The translations under genes and the position numbers were made by a program. A stretch of 64,000 nucleotides of DNA from assembly GCA_023333565.1 (NCBI GenBank), contig JAJKFH010000102.1, positions 3,782,001 to 3,846,000 of the forward strand, in the 5' to 3' direction. This document shows, in pieces, positions 39,288 through 51,835 of the stretch. This stretch comes from Puffinus mauretanicus. Lineage: Eukaryota; Chordata; Aves; Procellariiformes; Procellariidae. The notes under the pieces were generated by a model that was not told the origin of the DNA, searched no databases, and was given only the letters and a program-made list of their open reading frames with translations. Position 1 is the stretch's first letter, and every line of letters starts with the position of its first letter.

Positions 39288-39331
39288 CCCCACCCCCCCC
39301 ACCCCCCTCCCCCCCGCAACACACACACTGT
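39288..39331. repeat. C-rich tract with (CA)n
   Basis: Four C runs of 4-8 in a row (CCCC, CCCCCCCC, CCCCCC, CCCCCCC), then a short CA repeat. On the minus strand, and in an EPS8 transcript, it reads as closely spaced G runs. Confidence 0.9.
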
Positions 39332-39416
39332 GTAGCCTTAGCAGTAAACATTTTACGGCTAGCTCTCTTTTAAGGAGAGTTAAGAATAAGAATTTAAAAA
39401 AAAATTCATTCCAAAT

Positions 39417-40001
39417 TGTGCTGGTTTTGGCTGGGATAGAGTTAATTTTTGTCATAGTAGCTAGTAGGGGGCTATGTTTTGGATTTGTGCTGGAAACGGT
39501 GTTGATGTTTTAGTTACTGCTGAGCAGGGCTTACACAGAGCCGAGGCCTTTTCTGCTTTTCACCCCACCCCACCAGCAAGGAGGCTGGGGGTGCACAAGA
39601 AGCTAAGAGGGGACACAGCCGGGACAGCTGACCCCAACTGACCAAAGGGATATTCTATACCATATGACGTCATGCTCAGCATACAAAGCTGGGGGAAGAA
39701 GAAGGACAGGGGGAATGTTCAGAGTGATGGTGCTTGTCTTCCCAAGTAACGGTTACACATGACGGAGCCCTGCTGTCCTGGAGATGGCTGAACACCTGCC
39801 TGCCGATGGGAAGTAGTGAATGAATTCCTTGTTTTGCTTTGCTTGCGTGTGTGGCTTTTGCTTTACCTATTAAACTGTCTTTATCTCAACCCACGAGTTT
39901 TCTCGCTTTTACTCTTCCGATTCTCTCCCCCATCCCCCTGTGGGGGGAGTGGGTGAGCGGCTGTGTGGTGCTTAGTTGCTGGCTGGGGTTAAACCATGAC
40001 A
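39417..40001 (+). mobile_element. ERVL-like solo LTR 2
   Basis: A 585-bp LTR begins TGTGCTGGTTTTGGCTGGGA and ends GGTTAAACCATGACA. Both TG and CA termini are intact and a perfect 5-bp target duplication CAAAT flanks it (39412-39416, 40002-40006); 5 bp is the duplication size typical of the ERVL class. It is antisense to EPS8 and belongs to the same family as the LTR at 10850, but is longer and better preserved. It contains a perfect CRE, TGACGTCA (39665-39672), where the other copy is mutated, and an ATTAAA signal near 39867. No gag-pol remnants adjoin it. The left flank is a C-rich tract about 90 bp away. Confidence 0.92.
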
Positions 40002-40245
40002 CAAATATACACACAGACCTTTAGTTCTACAAGCTATCAATTAGATAGTGACTTATCAAGACCCTTTGAATATCAGCCTATGCAAATGTATTGAGTTGCA
40101 AGACAGAAGTACATACTTAACTCCTCTCTATCTTTTAGCCTGTGAATCACCTATTGTCTCCTGATTCTGTGCTATGCTTACCAGTTCTTTGGCCTTTAGC
40201 ATTTACTCCTTAACTGTACTATGTTTAAATCACTTTATAAATTGC

Positions 40246-40335
40246 AGAATAATTTAGGTTGGTAGTGATCTCTTGAGGTCATCTAGTCCCAACCTGCCGA
40301 TCAAAACAAGGCTAACTTTGAAGTTAGACTGAGAT
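40246..40335 (-). mobile_element. short CR1 3' fragment
   Basis: The plus strand reads AGAATAATTTAGGTTGGTAG, GAGGTCATCTAGTCCCAACC and CAAGGCTAACTTTGAAGTTA, matching the reversed 3' end of an older CR1 subfamily. About 90 bp are recognisable; the right limit is uncertain. It begins about 240 bp beyond the solo LTR. Confidence 0.75.
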
Positions 40336-43300
40336 ATGACCTATGAGTTGTGTACAATAATGACAATGACTCCTCAAGCCACCAGATATTCAGCAAGTGA
40401 TCGACAAATAGCTCCTGACCACCAGTAAAATAAACTCTCCCATTTTGGTCCCATGCTTACATCCTGTTACATCTGAATGGGATTAAGAACAGAAGTAAAG
40501 TTCTTGGCAAGAGCACAGCTGCAGACCTGTGACTCAAATGCAGTTCAACAGCATTTTAGGAAACCTGGTGTTGGGACAAACTGGCTGAGGAAGAGGCAGC
40601 ACAGCAAGGACAGATAGCTGCTGCAGGAGCCCAGAGGAGGAAGGTGGACAGCGTGGCGGGGCGAGGGCAGTGGGTGAGCATTTCTCTGGAGGACAGCAGC
40701 ACAGCTCAGTTGGCTAACACATGGAGAGGTTCCTGCAAATCCATTTAGTATGGCTTGCATGGTCCCTGGTGAGCCAGAGATCCCACTTCATGAAGACATC
40801 TGTATTCACAACAGCCTTGCTGCAGCTGTTTATACACTCCCCTTAACCGAGGCCTCACTATGGGGCTGCGGGGAGGAGAGCGACTGAGTTACAACAGGCT
40901 CCATTCTCTAGCGTAGAGCAGGGAACAAACATTTACTATCTAGCACAGACAATTTGTCAGGCTGTAAATTGACATCATTGTTTGGGATTAGCATAATTCA
41001 CATATATACGCATATATATATTTAAATAAGGATTGTAGTACCTCAATATGCCTTGATATGTTTGGCTTTGCCTCTTTGGACTTGGCATATACATTGAGGC
41101 TACAATAAGGAGCTATGCCAAGTGCAACAGGCTGTATATTATTTAGTGGTTTGACCATCCTATACTACAGTTTGTCATGATTCTCACATGCAGAAACAAA
41201 CCTTGTTAGCTACAAGCTTGAAAATGGTCACTGAGGATAGTGTTGAAAGCAGCCTACACTAGAAGGTATGTCCAAAAGATAGGAACAAATTTTGCTGTTC
41301 ACACTTTGACCATACTGGAAAATTGAATAACTGCTTCTCCACCAGCAACAGCAATAACAAGAATGTTCTGAGCAAATTCCAGGTACTTTAACAAATCACA
41401 GTGCTTAAAATGACCCACTGCTTAAAATCCCTAGTGGCTGTAGCGGTTCCTGGCAAACTGAAAACATTCTTCCTTCCACACTTCCTCTCTGCAGAACAGC
41501 TGAACGACCTTGCTGGTGGGAGAAGGTCAGTGTAGATGAGAAAACAGTCTTTAAAACACTGTTTCACTATTTGATTTTAAGCACTAAAATAACATTTTGG
41601 AGACAAAGCCAACTGTATTAAAAACATTCAAGTCTTGCGACTTAAAAAAAGATGCAGGGGTTCCAAGAACAAGAATTTGAGCCCCCCTCAAACAATGCCT
41701 ACCTGCAAGTCAAGGAAACAATAGCATGAACTATCTCAAAAATATCAAATACTAAAAGGGGGAAAAAAAAACCAAACCCCACAACAAACAACACACAAAA
41801 GGAAAGGGATAAGGCAGGGGCACACACACTTCTAACTTCACATACCCCTCACATTTGTACAGTTTGCCCTGTACATTGCACACTAACATAAATCACTCTT
41901 TTGCAGGTCACTTTAAGATTTGGTTTATTTGTATTTTTGCCCTTTCCCAGCCTCTTATGGTCTCCTGTCCTCCATGAATAAGAAAAAAATGTGAATAGTT
42001 CACAAGTGAGTTCAGACAGCTTCTCAATACCCTAAAGTAGTGAGGTCTCAGTATTTTTAACAGACAGGCATCCTTACCTTTATATCGATTGCTTTACCCT
42101 TAAAAGAAATAGCCTCAAATTAATTTTAAGCAAAAATTTCCTGTATGCCACACATGCCCTCTAGACTCAGGGTATGTCTGAAAGCCAAGGTAAGAAGCTG
42201 GGCCAGGAGCCACAGAGTATACATTAAATAACATAAAAGAGCAGTTGCCCCAGAGACTGCAAGCCCAGTACTCAGCATGGCTGCAGCAGCATCCCAGCAA
42301 CCTCTGCTCAGGGTGAATTGCATCAACTCAGCTCACCTAATTACTCTTGAACCTGTTTCACCCTGTCTCCACCCCCATATCTATCCTCTTGTTAAAACAT
42401 TATATATTTAGAAACTGGTAGCAATTATTCTTTTTGACAATTAACACCAAATCCCAAACTTCTTACAGCACCCAGACAAAATAGTACTCTAATATAATTA
42501 ATTCCATGTAGCTCCTCTTTCCCTCATAACTCATTGCTCGTCTACAGCATTGCTGCATCTTCTCATGTGCTTGCTAACAGTACCAGCATTCTTGTAGTTC
42601 TGGCCACAGACGAAATGATAAAAATAAAGTCAATAAAATTTGCATGTATAAAAGATAAATAACAAAGCTAGAAAAAAAAAATTAAGGACTTCAAAACCCT
42701 GCGCTGGTCTTGTGCTACACCCTAGCTTGATTCACTTCTATGCAGCTGATAGGTATTTTACCACAGGTATTTTATTAACAGCTCTAGGGTGTTATACAGA
42801 TGACTTAAACAAATAGAAAGTTCCTTTGAACTTATCTGATAAATATTGAAATAATGGAGAAACTAAGGGCAATAACTTCTCAAAGCAGGTTTGAAGCACT
42901 TTTTCTGAATGATGTTTCTCCTCAAATGGGTTTATACTTTTCTTCTGTAAGAGAAGTATACTTCTCTTCTTCTCTTCTTATCTCCAAAATAAATAAAATA
43001 AAATAAATGCTTTGAGGGTAAAGGCAGCAGTTCTGGTGTGATAAATAACAACATAAAACCGGCACCTTTGCACTCAGCAGATCTGCCTCCAGTGTGCAGC
43101 CAGGAGTGATTGCTGCTGATTAGTGTGATAAATAAGGTCCTACTACTTTCATGCTTGTTTGAAACAGGATATCAATGTTATTGCTGTGCAGCAAACTGAA
43201 TACTACTCTCTTCTATATAAAGCTAAGTTCTTCATTAATTTTCTATTACATGTCTGGACAGTTCTTGCTGCACCACTCAACAACAGGTAGCAGGATACTG

Positions 43301-43554
43301 AGACAATGTCAGAGCATGCTTAGCTCTGCACAAACTTTATGATGTGAAAACGCTCAGGAAGCGAGATGGGTCTATGAGATTGGCAAATGGTTAATCCACA
43401 GCCAAATAGAAATTCCAGCCTTGTAAAGCTTCTTTTAAACAAGCACTTTCCAGATTCAAGGACTGCAGTTTTTCTTCATAAAATGCTACAGATGCACGCA
43501 ATCCTAAAGGGCGGAAAACTAGAGCAACAAATCAGTAAGCAAGTGCATTGGTAC
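40336..43554. other. probable EPS8 intron 1: nothing recognised
   Basis: A+T-rich sequence with low-complexity patches at 41760 and 42942. No exon or element was identified between the two CR1 copies. Confidence 0.6.
42942..43010. repeat. CT-rich and (AAATA)n simple repeats
   Basis: CTTCTCTT-type pyrimidine repeats and GAGAAGTATACTTCTC, a 16-bp palindrome near 42950, run into AAATAAATAAAATAAAATAA. Low-complexity intronic sequence. Confidence 0.8.
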
Positions 43555-44139
43555 TAAAAGATAGTGTGGTCAGCAGGAGCAGGGAAGTGATTGTACCCCT
43601 GTACTCGGCACTGGTGAGGCCGCACCTCGAATACTGTGTTCAGTTTTGGGCCCCTCACTACAAGAAGGACATTGAGGTGCTGGAGCGTGTCCAGAGGAGG
43701 GCAACGAAGCTGGTGAAGGGCCTGGAGCACAAGTCTTATGAGGAGCGGCTGAGGGAACTGGGGTTGTTTAGTCTGGAGAAGGGGAGGCTGAGGGGAGACC
43801 TCATCGCGCTCTACAACTACCTGAAAGGAGGTTGTAGCGAGGTGGGTGTTGGTCTCTTCTCCCAAGTAACAAGTGATAGGACGAGAGGAAATGGCCTCAA
43901 GTTGCGCCAGGGGAGGTTTAGATTGGACATTAGGAAAAAATTCTTTACTTGGAACAGGCTGCCCAGGGAAGTGGTTGAGTCACCATCCCTGGAGGTATTT
44001 AAAAGACATGTAGATGTGGCGCTTAGGGACAAGGTTTAGTGGGCATGGTGGTGTTGGGTTGATGGTTGGACTCGATGATCTTAGAGGTTTTTTCCAACCT
44101 TAATGATTCTATGATTCTATCCTATGATTCTATGATTTA
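43555..44139 (+). mobile_element. CR1 LINE, 5'-truncated, with open ORF2 tail
   Basis: This is the 3' end of a chicken-repeat-1 non-LTR retrotransposon. An open frame to 44036 reads [20 protein letters not shown], then [40 protein letters not shown] and [20 protein letters not shown], the conserved C-terminus of CR1 reverse transcriptase. The catalytic palm motif lies upstream of the truncation and is absent, so no active enzyme is encoded. Near 43948 about 20 bp seem missing between FFT and the NRLPREV segment, judged against remembered family members. The 3' end has the typical CTCGATGATCTTAGAGG block and an ATTCTATG-type tail at 44105-44139. The insertion is antisense to EPS8. The preserved frame suggests a fairly young copy. 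Confidence 0.93.
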
Positions 44140-47100
44140 AGAAGCAGTTTTCACTGCCAAAGTTCAATGTCACATGTGTGGGCTGCAGGTATAGTACACA
44201 GAGTAAGAATACAACATACACATATTATACATAAATACCAGCTCATCATCTCAATAAAGACTATAGACCAGAAAAACTATTTTAACTTATGATACTACCA
44301 GAATAAGACTAAATTGTATTTTACAGGACTGGTTAGTAAGTGATTGGAAAGAAACAGGCCGTGCAAGTTCTCAGCATTCAAACTGGCAAGCTACCACTTC
44401 TTAGAAACTATTAGGAGAGAAAACATATGCTTGAAAGTGAAGGTTTAAAATATTTTGCAGTATATTTTGACAATACTTAGAATAAATAACTAGTAATAGC
44501 ACCTGCTCTTTGGAACCTCTAAGTAAGAGAGATAAGGAAGCCTCTGAAAGAAGAAATAGATAGAAAAACAAGAAGCCCGGCTTCCAGAGCCTCCCAGGAC
44601 ACACAGGCAAAATACATCACCATTATTTTCTTACCATTATCTGACTTGAAGCTCCTGAAAAGCCAACTATTTCTCTTAAATCAAATATAGCATACATCAT
44701 ATTTCCATCTGGAAGTGCCTGCATCTTTAGTAAAGTAAAAAGTCAGTGTTGCTGTTGTGTGTCACGCTGCCATTTTTTTTCAGAAAGTCCACCCAAAAAT
44801 AATTATATCAAGCCTGAAATTTCTTATAAAGAAGCCAAGCAGTATTTTACACTTTAAGCTAAGAAGGTCCGCCATATTAGTTTTCTTTTTTTTATATTGG
44901 TTTCCTTTTTTAAAAAAAAATAAAAGCCTCAGTGAAGTAGTAGTAAAGACTTCAGTAAACTCCATTGTTCATCTTAATGAACAGACACGAAGACTGAATT
45001 ATTAGATGATATCTCTTCTAAAAAAGCATTATTAAAAACATTCAATTTGTGCCAGTAACAATGTAGGTGCTTGTGATATGTTCGATCCATTTCATTCCAT
45101 GCCACCAAAGAACAAATCAGAAACTTAAGGCAGAGAACAGAAAGAGAATCACTAAAAGTTTCATGTTGTTACTGACAGTCAGAGCTTTCCATTCCTTCCA
45201 TATTTCATGGAAGGTTGACATCAACAAAATATTTTCCTTACATTGAAAGAGTCTTAAAATGGTGCCAAAGAAGACTAGAGGAACTCGCTCTCTTTTTTGT
45301 TGCATCTTTAGGTCAGACACTTTAAATAGAGTTTTTGGCACACAATAAAATAAACTAAACCAATTTCTCCCAAATTCATGGCTTTTTATGACTCAAGCTG
45401 CCAAGCCTTTTAGTTATGTCAAGCTTCTGCAAGAATTAAACGCTGTTCAAATTAACCTGGCATAAAGGGCTGGGTCCTTATCGGGTGAATGCCAGCACAG
45501 CTACCACGAGTTCAGCAGCTCCGCAGCCATTGCGCCCTGGGGCTCAGAAGAGCTGTCTCTGGTCCAGGACCAAATCCTGCCAGTGCTCCCCTGCAAGCCA
45601 AGGTAGCTCTGGGGAGAGGGGGGAAAGTTTCTCCCACAGGTTCATCTTCCTGCACTTATTTATTGCTACTGCTAAGTCCTTCAGCCTGATAATAAAGACA
45701 GCTGTTTGAGCTGCTCAGAGATGGGCAATGTGAGGATGAACTCCAGGAAGGGTACTAACAGGAGGTGGTAGGACTGCAGGCTTGCAGTGCATCTCCATGC
45801 AATCACAGCCCTGGGATGCACCATTTTGATACAGGAGAAATGCTGTTTTTAAATACCTCTCTGTCAATATATAGGGGTACCACCTGTGCAACATACGCTC
45901 ACATATGTATACGCTCCAAACATTTGCACACCAGAAACAGTTATAGCAACTTATTTTCATGATATTCATATGATGACATTTGGTTAAAAATAAATGGATA
46001 TTTCGGCAGGAAACTGCCATGGAAGCAAAATGTATCACTATTCCACTGTTTCAAAGTGTGAGAAAACCACTTCTATCTATCCCTCCCAGGGCAGGTTTGG
46101 GATTATGCCTGGTCCTCTGAGGCCTCACACCAACTGCAGCTTTGTTAGTCTGGGCTACCATATTCCACCTTTCTGAAACATTTTACATCTGGCTTCTTTT
46201 ACACCTCCTGAATTATGAAGTGCAGCACATCTTCCACCACAGGAGGTAGAGGATTTCTCTCCATGCTTTGCTTTCTCTCATACAGACTTTGCAAGCACGT
46301 ATTCACAGTCAGCAGGCAAGTGCCAGGCTGGTATTGGGAAAATGTCCTTTTATATCCCTGACAGTCTAATAGTAGCATATGGCGCTCTCTTGATTCACAA
46401 GGAATCACCGAGAAGTATTTTTTGCCAGTTCTTATGACTTAAGTGGAAGACAGAGGCAAACTTTCAGAGTGTATCAGCACACGTTCCCTTAAATTCATGA
46501 CTTGTTTCCTTGTTTGGGTTTGACAAGCATAACCTGATAAGTGCTGGCATTTCTCTACCTGCTCAACCAACCTACTGTACAATTAGCTTTTGTGTTTGTG
46601 CACGGCCTCAGTTTGATCACATGCGTATGGTACAACGAAGAAATACATTAAAGCTTTCTCAGGTAAGCCGGTTCATCCACACAGCGGCGCATTGAGATTT
46701 TTGGTCCAGTCCTAAAAGCAGCAATGCCTGGGCATTGCTATACCAGCACTGCTATGTTGATGCTGCTTGTGCTAGCTAGATATCTTAGTCCATAGCTACA
46801 CGTAACTGTTTTGGTAAATGTGACTCAGAACTCCTTTTGGAAGGGACCTACCTTCAACTCTGCAATCTACCTTCAACATGCTGCAGGAGTGGACAGATTC
46901 TTACCGGCCAGGAGCTTACCAGAGTGCAAGTGCATCACTGTGTTAAACCTAAATGTAAAGAACACAGATCACAAAACCCAAACCACCTTATTAAATCTAG
47001 CACACAGCTGAACTAGCGTGTTAACAAACATTAAGGACATCAGCACTTCTGTTTCCATGCCCCAGTCTACCTCCTGGCCATCATCTTCTGTACCACCTCC

Positions 47101-50100
47101 CTAAGCAGCTCCCTCTATCGTCACCTTTTTCTCCCCTTCTTGAACCGCTCACTTTGCCATGGAGAATCAGGTGATGAAGCAATGTGTTACACATGCAGCA
47201 AGAATCCCTTCAATTCCACCTCTCTGGACTTCAAAAGTTGTTCTGCCACCTGCATTTCCAATCCTCAGTTGATTTTTGCTTTCTGAAATGACTGTGCATA
47301 AAGCTTTATGGGGCTCTGCATTTGTTAAAACACTTCAGAACCTTTGCCCTTTGCTATTCAACTGTTATTGAGTAAGAATCTGGGTACTTTCCTATGCTTT
47401 CCTAGGGAAGTAGAGAAAAAAAAAAAAAGAGAAGTTGCTGAAAACCACCTTTTTTCCTGAAGTTCCACTAACCCATCCTCACCTAGGACTCACAGCAGGG
47501 AGCAGTCTCTCACATGCCTCCTCCTGAGCAGGCGCAGCACCCCTGCGAGGGACAGGAAGGGGATGGATGGGCTACACGGCTCACGTGCAAACTGCGCAAG
47601 AGCTGCTAATGGGCAAAGCTAAAGGTTCCTCTGTCCCCCTGGAAAAAAAACATGCCCTTGGTTGTTTAAAGGTCTCATGTAAGCATTTTCAATCTTGAAA
47701 CAGGCAAACTTTTCAGCAAAAAGCTTTAAAATTGAATTCCTTTTTGCAAAAGCGACTGGTTTGGAGAAGTGATTGCTGAACGTATACAGGCCCCCCTCAC
47801 CCCACATCACTGTGAACAGATTCTCAAAGAGCTTCAGTTCTGGACGGGCAGTTTCTCCATTTAACACATCCACTGATCTGCTACCATGTTCTCATTTTGT
47901 ATTTCTGTTTAAAAAGTTAAAAAACTACGTGTCCTAATTCATAAACAGTGTGATAGTTCTGGGTTTTTCAAGCATTTGTTAGTACAAACAGAATTAAAAT
48001 ACATTTAAGCTCAGCAGCAAACAGAGATTTTAGTGGATTCTAACAACTCAAGTAGCAAAATAAATAACAGTATTTTTTCGAGGCTAACCCTGATGTTTGG
48101 ACAGGTGTCTGGGATTTATATGACATGATGGTTACTAAAGTATTCACATCTGTGCATCAAAGCTGTCACCAGCTTATAATACTTTTCCCTCCTGATTTGG
48201 ATAAAAACAGAAACAAAACACCCACCCGCAGTTCTCAGAGTTATCTCCTAGACTAATCACAGAAGTGAATAACTGGACTGATTTTTGCCTTCCAACTCAA
48301 AACTCATTAGTGATTAACAGCCCCCTGCACTTTGATACAGTGCTGAAAGGAGGTCTCTTCTTCTGAAGAGAAGACAGATCTTCTGTTTCTTTTTACAAGC
48401 AAAGGGGGGAAAAAAAAAGAAAAAGAGATGGGAGAAAAAGAAGGAAGCTCTCTGAGGAGAAAAGGTGCTTTTACTTTTGTTTCTCCATGCCTCTTTCATC
48501 GCAACTTAAATGTGCCTACCCTGTTTTTCCTGAGAAGAGAACGGGTGACTGGAAAACCAGTGTACTGATATGTATTAAAAAAAACATTTAAAACAAAAAA
48601 AACATTAAAGTTGAAAACTTAGTCATAAGACTCTCTACTCAATCCTACTCCTAGAAAGGCTCCTACAAGTCAGACTTCCTCAGTGCTCTTCATTTTGCCT
48701 GTAGTCCTGCACTTTCATTCACATGGTTTCCACTAGCCTCGCTCTCCTTAAATTATGAGTAAAACTGACAAACTGAAGGACAGTGAAGGTGAGGTTTATC
48801 AGCACCGAAGGAAAGAGTCCAACCTGGCCCCAGCTGGGAGTGCCGGCTCACGGGGAAGAGGCAGAGCCCCGTGTCATTGCTTCGCATCCCTTATTCATCC
48901 CTCCTCTATTTCAGTATAAACCAACTCTGCTAAGCCAGAACATGACCAGGGCTCCTCATGAAGGAATTGTCTCTAAGCTCAATTAATTAGCCAGTGTAAT
49001 CACCAAATGTCTCTCTTACCATTGTTTTTTCTTTTTAGATCAACTTGTAGCTTAAGACTCCAGCCAATGCTATGTACTCTTGATATTTTACATGTTGTGA
49101 ATTACTAACTACATGGATTTAGATACATGCAAGCCTGAAAAACTCAGGCAGGCAGAAGCTGCTGATGGCAGAGCTGAAACCACTGATACATTTGACAGAG
49201 CAGAATTTTTAAGGACTAAGCAGGAGCAAATGGATGGCAGCACCAGCTTAAATGTACTATAATCACTCTGGTTTAGATGGCTGTTAAACCAACGAATCTC
49301 TACAAAAATCCATGCAGGATACTGTAAAATAATCTGTGTATTTACTATGTATTGTAAAGTTATGAGGTGTTACATTTAAATAAAAATAAATCAGAAACCA
49401 TAGTACAGTGAGATACTCTGGAATAAAAGTAAACAAATGCCAATTACAGTCCTTTTATTAAAACAAGCACTTAACTAGTAGTGACAGAAGCTAGATAACT
49501 ATAAAGACGCACTAAGATACTCAAACGGTACCTGATTTGTTCTTGGTGAGTATCTAAACACTGACACTTATTCTGGTGAATCCTAGTCCTTGTGCATTTT
49601 GATTCTAGGAGTGCTTTTATAACCCTCATAAACAAAACAGGTTTGAAACAAAAAGGCTTGTAATGAGGAAGCAAAATATGGACCAGCATGCCTCCCTAAT
49701 GTATACCCACTCCAAAGCATCTTCAGGAGCATATTAATCTCTCTCAGACTCATAGCTGCTATTATCCAAAGCCTTCCTTTCTCAGTGTTTTGTGATTGAA
49801 AAGAGAAAAATAAACCAAAAAGAGATCGAAGTAAATATTAAAACATTCAGGCCAATTTACAAATTTTAAGAAAAAACAAAAGGTTATAATAAGCTACAGT
49901 AGGATTTAACCTGAAGTGGAAAGCATAATTTGTATCTTTAAAACATTTCCTATTAATATCAACTTCACTTCTATTAAAACCTCAAACTTCAGCATCACTG
50001 GCTTTTGAATTCAGAATTCAAACTCTAATAATGTTCTCCAAATGCCAATACAGGATCTCCTGAAGACACATCATTCTACATCAGTATTTTTTGAAATGTC

Positions 50101-51650
50101 ACATCAACTATTAAAAAGCAATACGTCATGAAAAGCAGACTGTGAAACAAATGGGAGATTTTTCAAGTCTCTCCTTTGTAGTTTGAACCAGGTTTTGAGT
50201 ATAAGGAGTTTGAGCAAAAAGCCACTTATGCTGAACCACAGTGTTCATTCCTGGGGCTGGCTGAACACGGGAGGGGAAAAAAGTTGCAGCTGCTTCTGCA
50301 AGCACTAGGACTTCAAGCGGTCCGTATTTAGCACCATTAGTATTCCTGAAGCTATTTCTTAGCAATTTGGTCAAACACAGACTACGTGGTCAACCCACTC
50401 CTTAATTAGATGACTAATTCTGAAGGTCAAACACTAATATCCAACAGCACGCTGACATCCGAAGGATGAAATGACTGCTTCTAGCAAATGAACTGAGAAG
50501 ACAAACTGGTCAAAAGGCAGGACCTTGTGCTTGGGAAAAAAAAAAAAAAAAAAAAAATTTAAAATCTAGTGCAATTAAAAGGGCTAATGCCAAAACAGTG
50601 GAGTAATACTGCAATTCAGTTCAGTGTGGCTCCACTAATTTTTCACGGGCTGATTCCAGATGGTAAGCGGTTCCTGCCCCGTTTGCCACCTTCCCTCCGA
50701 GGAAAAAGGGAGCAGGTTCTTGGGAGCATCCCTCTGTCCCACCTCCCTACAGCCCTTCTTTCCGAGCAAAAAGCCTGGCACTTGGACCCAGCTTGCTCCT
50801 CTCTTCATCCCCAGCAGCACCAAAGCTGGTGACAACACGGGTGCGGCCCAACACTTACATCTGTGAGTCACTGCCCTGTGACAATAGCCACAGAGCACAA
50901 AGGGACTCTCCAAACCCCAATCTTGGGACTGCCCAATCATACAGCTACTGAACCGAACCTAATCCACCATTGCTCAAAACTCGAGTATGATTTTCTCCCA
51001 CCCTGTGACACCCTTTTTTGCTGTCCCCTTTGGCAATTTAGTTGTGTGAGAAGAAAGCAATGGTCGGTAGCTTTATCAAATTAACACCCGTGTTTCCTCC
51101 ACTGCAAACAGTAAAGGGTATACTACATGAAACAGTCCCCAAAGTTCAGTTTGGCAAGAAAACTTAAAAAACAAAACAAACACAAAGCCACCAGTATTTT
51201 CAACCTTCTCATTATGAAAATGACTGAGCCACAGATAGCATGATTACGACAGGTGGACCAGCCATAACCCTGTCTCTGCAGTTCACAAGATCAGAGTACA
51301 AAGTGTTTCATACATTCTAGAAAGACTTTCTATTATTGTAATACAGCAAGATATAGGCTGAATGAGGTGTCATAAATTACCTTGGACTTAGGTCTTTCTT
51401 ATTGTTCAAGAATGTATTGATAAGTACTTTAATTCAACCATTTCCAGTTAGGAAAGGAAAAAAAAAGGCAAATCTTACTGGAGGAACATAAGCAACCAAC
51501 CGTAAATTAAAAGCAAATGTACCTGGATCCACTGAAATGTATTTTCTGCTGTGGGACCAGAAGCCCCTTCCTTGTCTCTGTGGGATGGGCAGCTGTTCTC
51601 TTCCTACTTTTAAGCCCTTGATCTTCTTCCCAAATGACGTCGTTGAGAGC
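44140..51650. other. probable EPS8 intron 1, right part: nothing recognised
   Basis: No repeat family or exon was recognised. 45480-45620 and 50640-50900 are locally G+C-richer but have only short, unrelated open frames. Poly(A) at 50536. Confidence 0.55.
50536..50557. repeat. poly(A) tract
   Basis: Twenty-two consecutive A followed by TTTAAAA. No retroposon body was recognised on its left. Confidence 0.9.
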
Positions 51651-51694
51651 AGGCGATGTGCCAGCCCGGGCGGCCGCGGGCTGCCCTGACTCAC

Positions 51695-51835
51695 CGCCTG
51701 CCCGTGCCCCCGGCGGGGGGGTCTCGGGCAGGAGGAGCAGGCTGCCCCGGCCGGCTGCCAACCCGGCCGTCGTCGGGAGATTTAGGAAGCCTGGGTAGGT
51801 GCAAAACTCTCTGCGTCATTGGTGTTATATGGTTT
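51695..51835 (-). promoter_or_regulatory. candidate EPS8 CpG promoter and first non-coding exon
   Basis: Some 16 CpGs fall within about 120 bp (51661-51780), against a CpG-poor background. On the minus strand a CCAAT box (51822-51818) overlaps TGACGCA (51818-51812), a CRE/AP-1-like site. These are followed by a G+C-rich tract ending in a strong donor, GGCG|GTGAGTCAG, at 51695/51694. That is the arrangement of a short non-coding first exon. The orientation matches EPS8, and splicing to the acceptor at 18346 would make a first intron of about 33.3 kb, plausible because a long 5' intron is usual in this gene. The start of transcription cannot be placed. Other readings: an unrelated or bidirectional promoter, or a CpG-rich patch with no function. 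Confidence 0.45.

Noticed and set aside
51479..51531. Exon-like minus-strand segment (TTTCAG border, CCA|GTAAGA border, SVDPGTFAFNLRLVAYVPP)
   Set aside because: Only 53 nt, poor pyrimidine tract, no link to EPS8 frame and only about 160 bp from the candidate first exon; likely chance.
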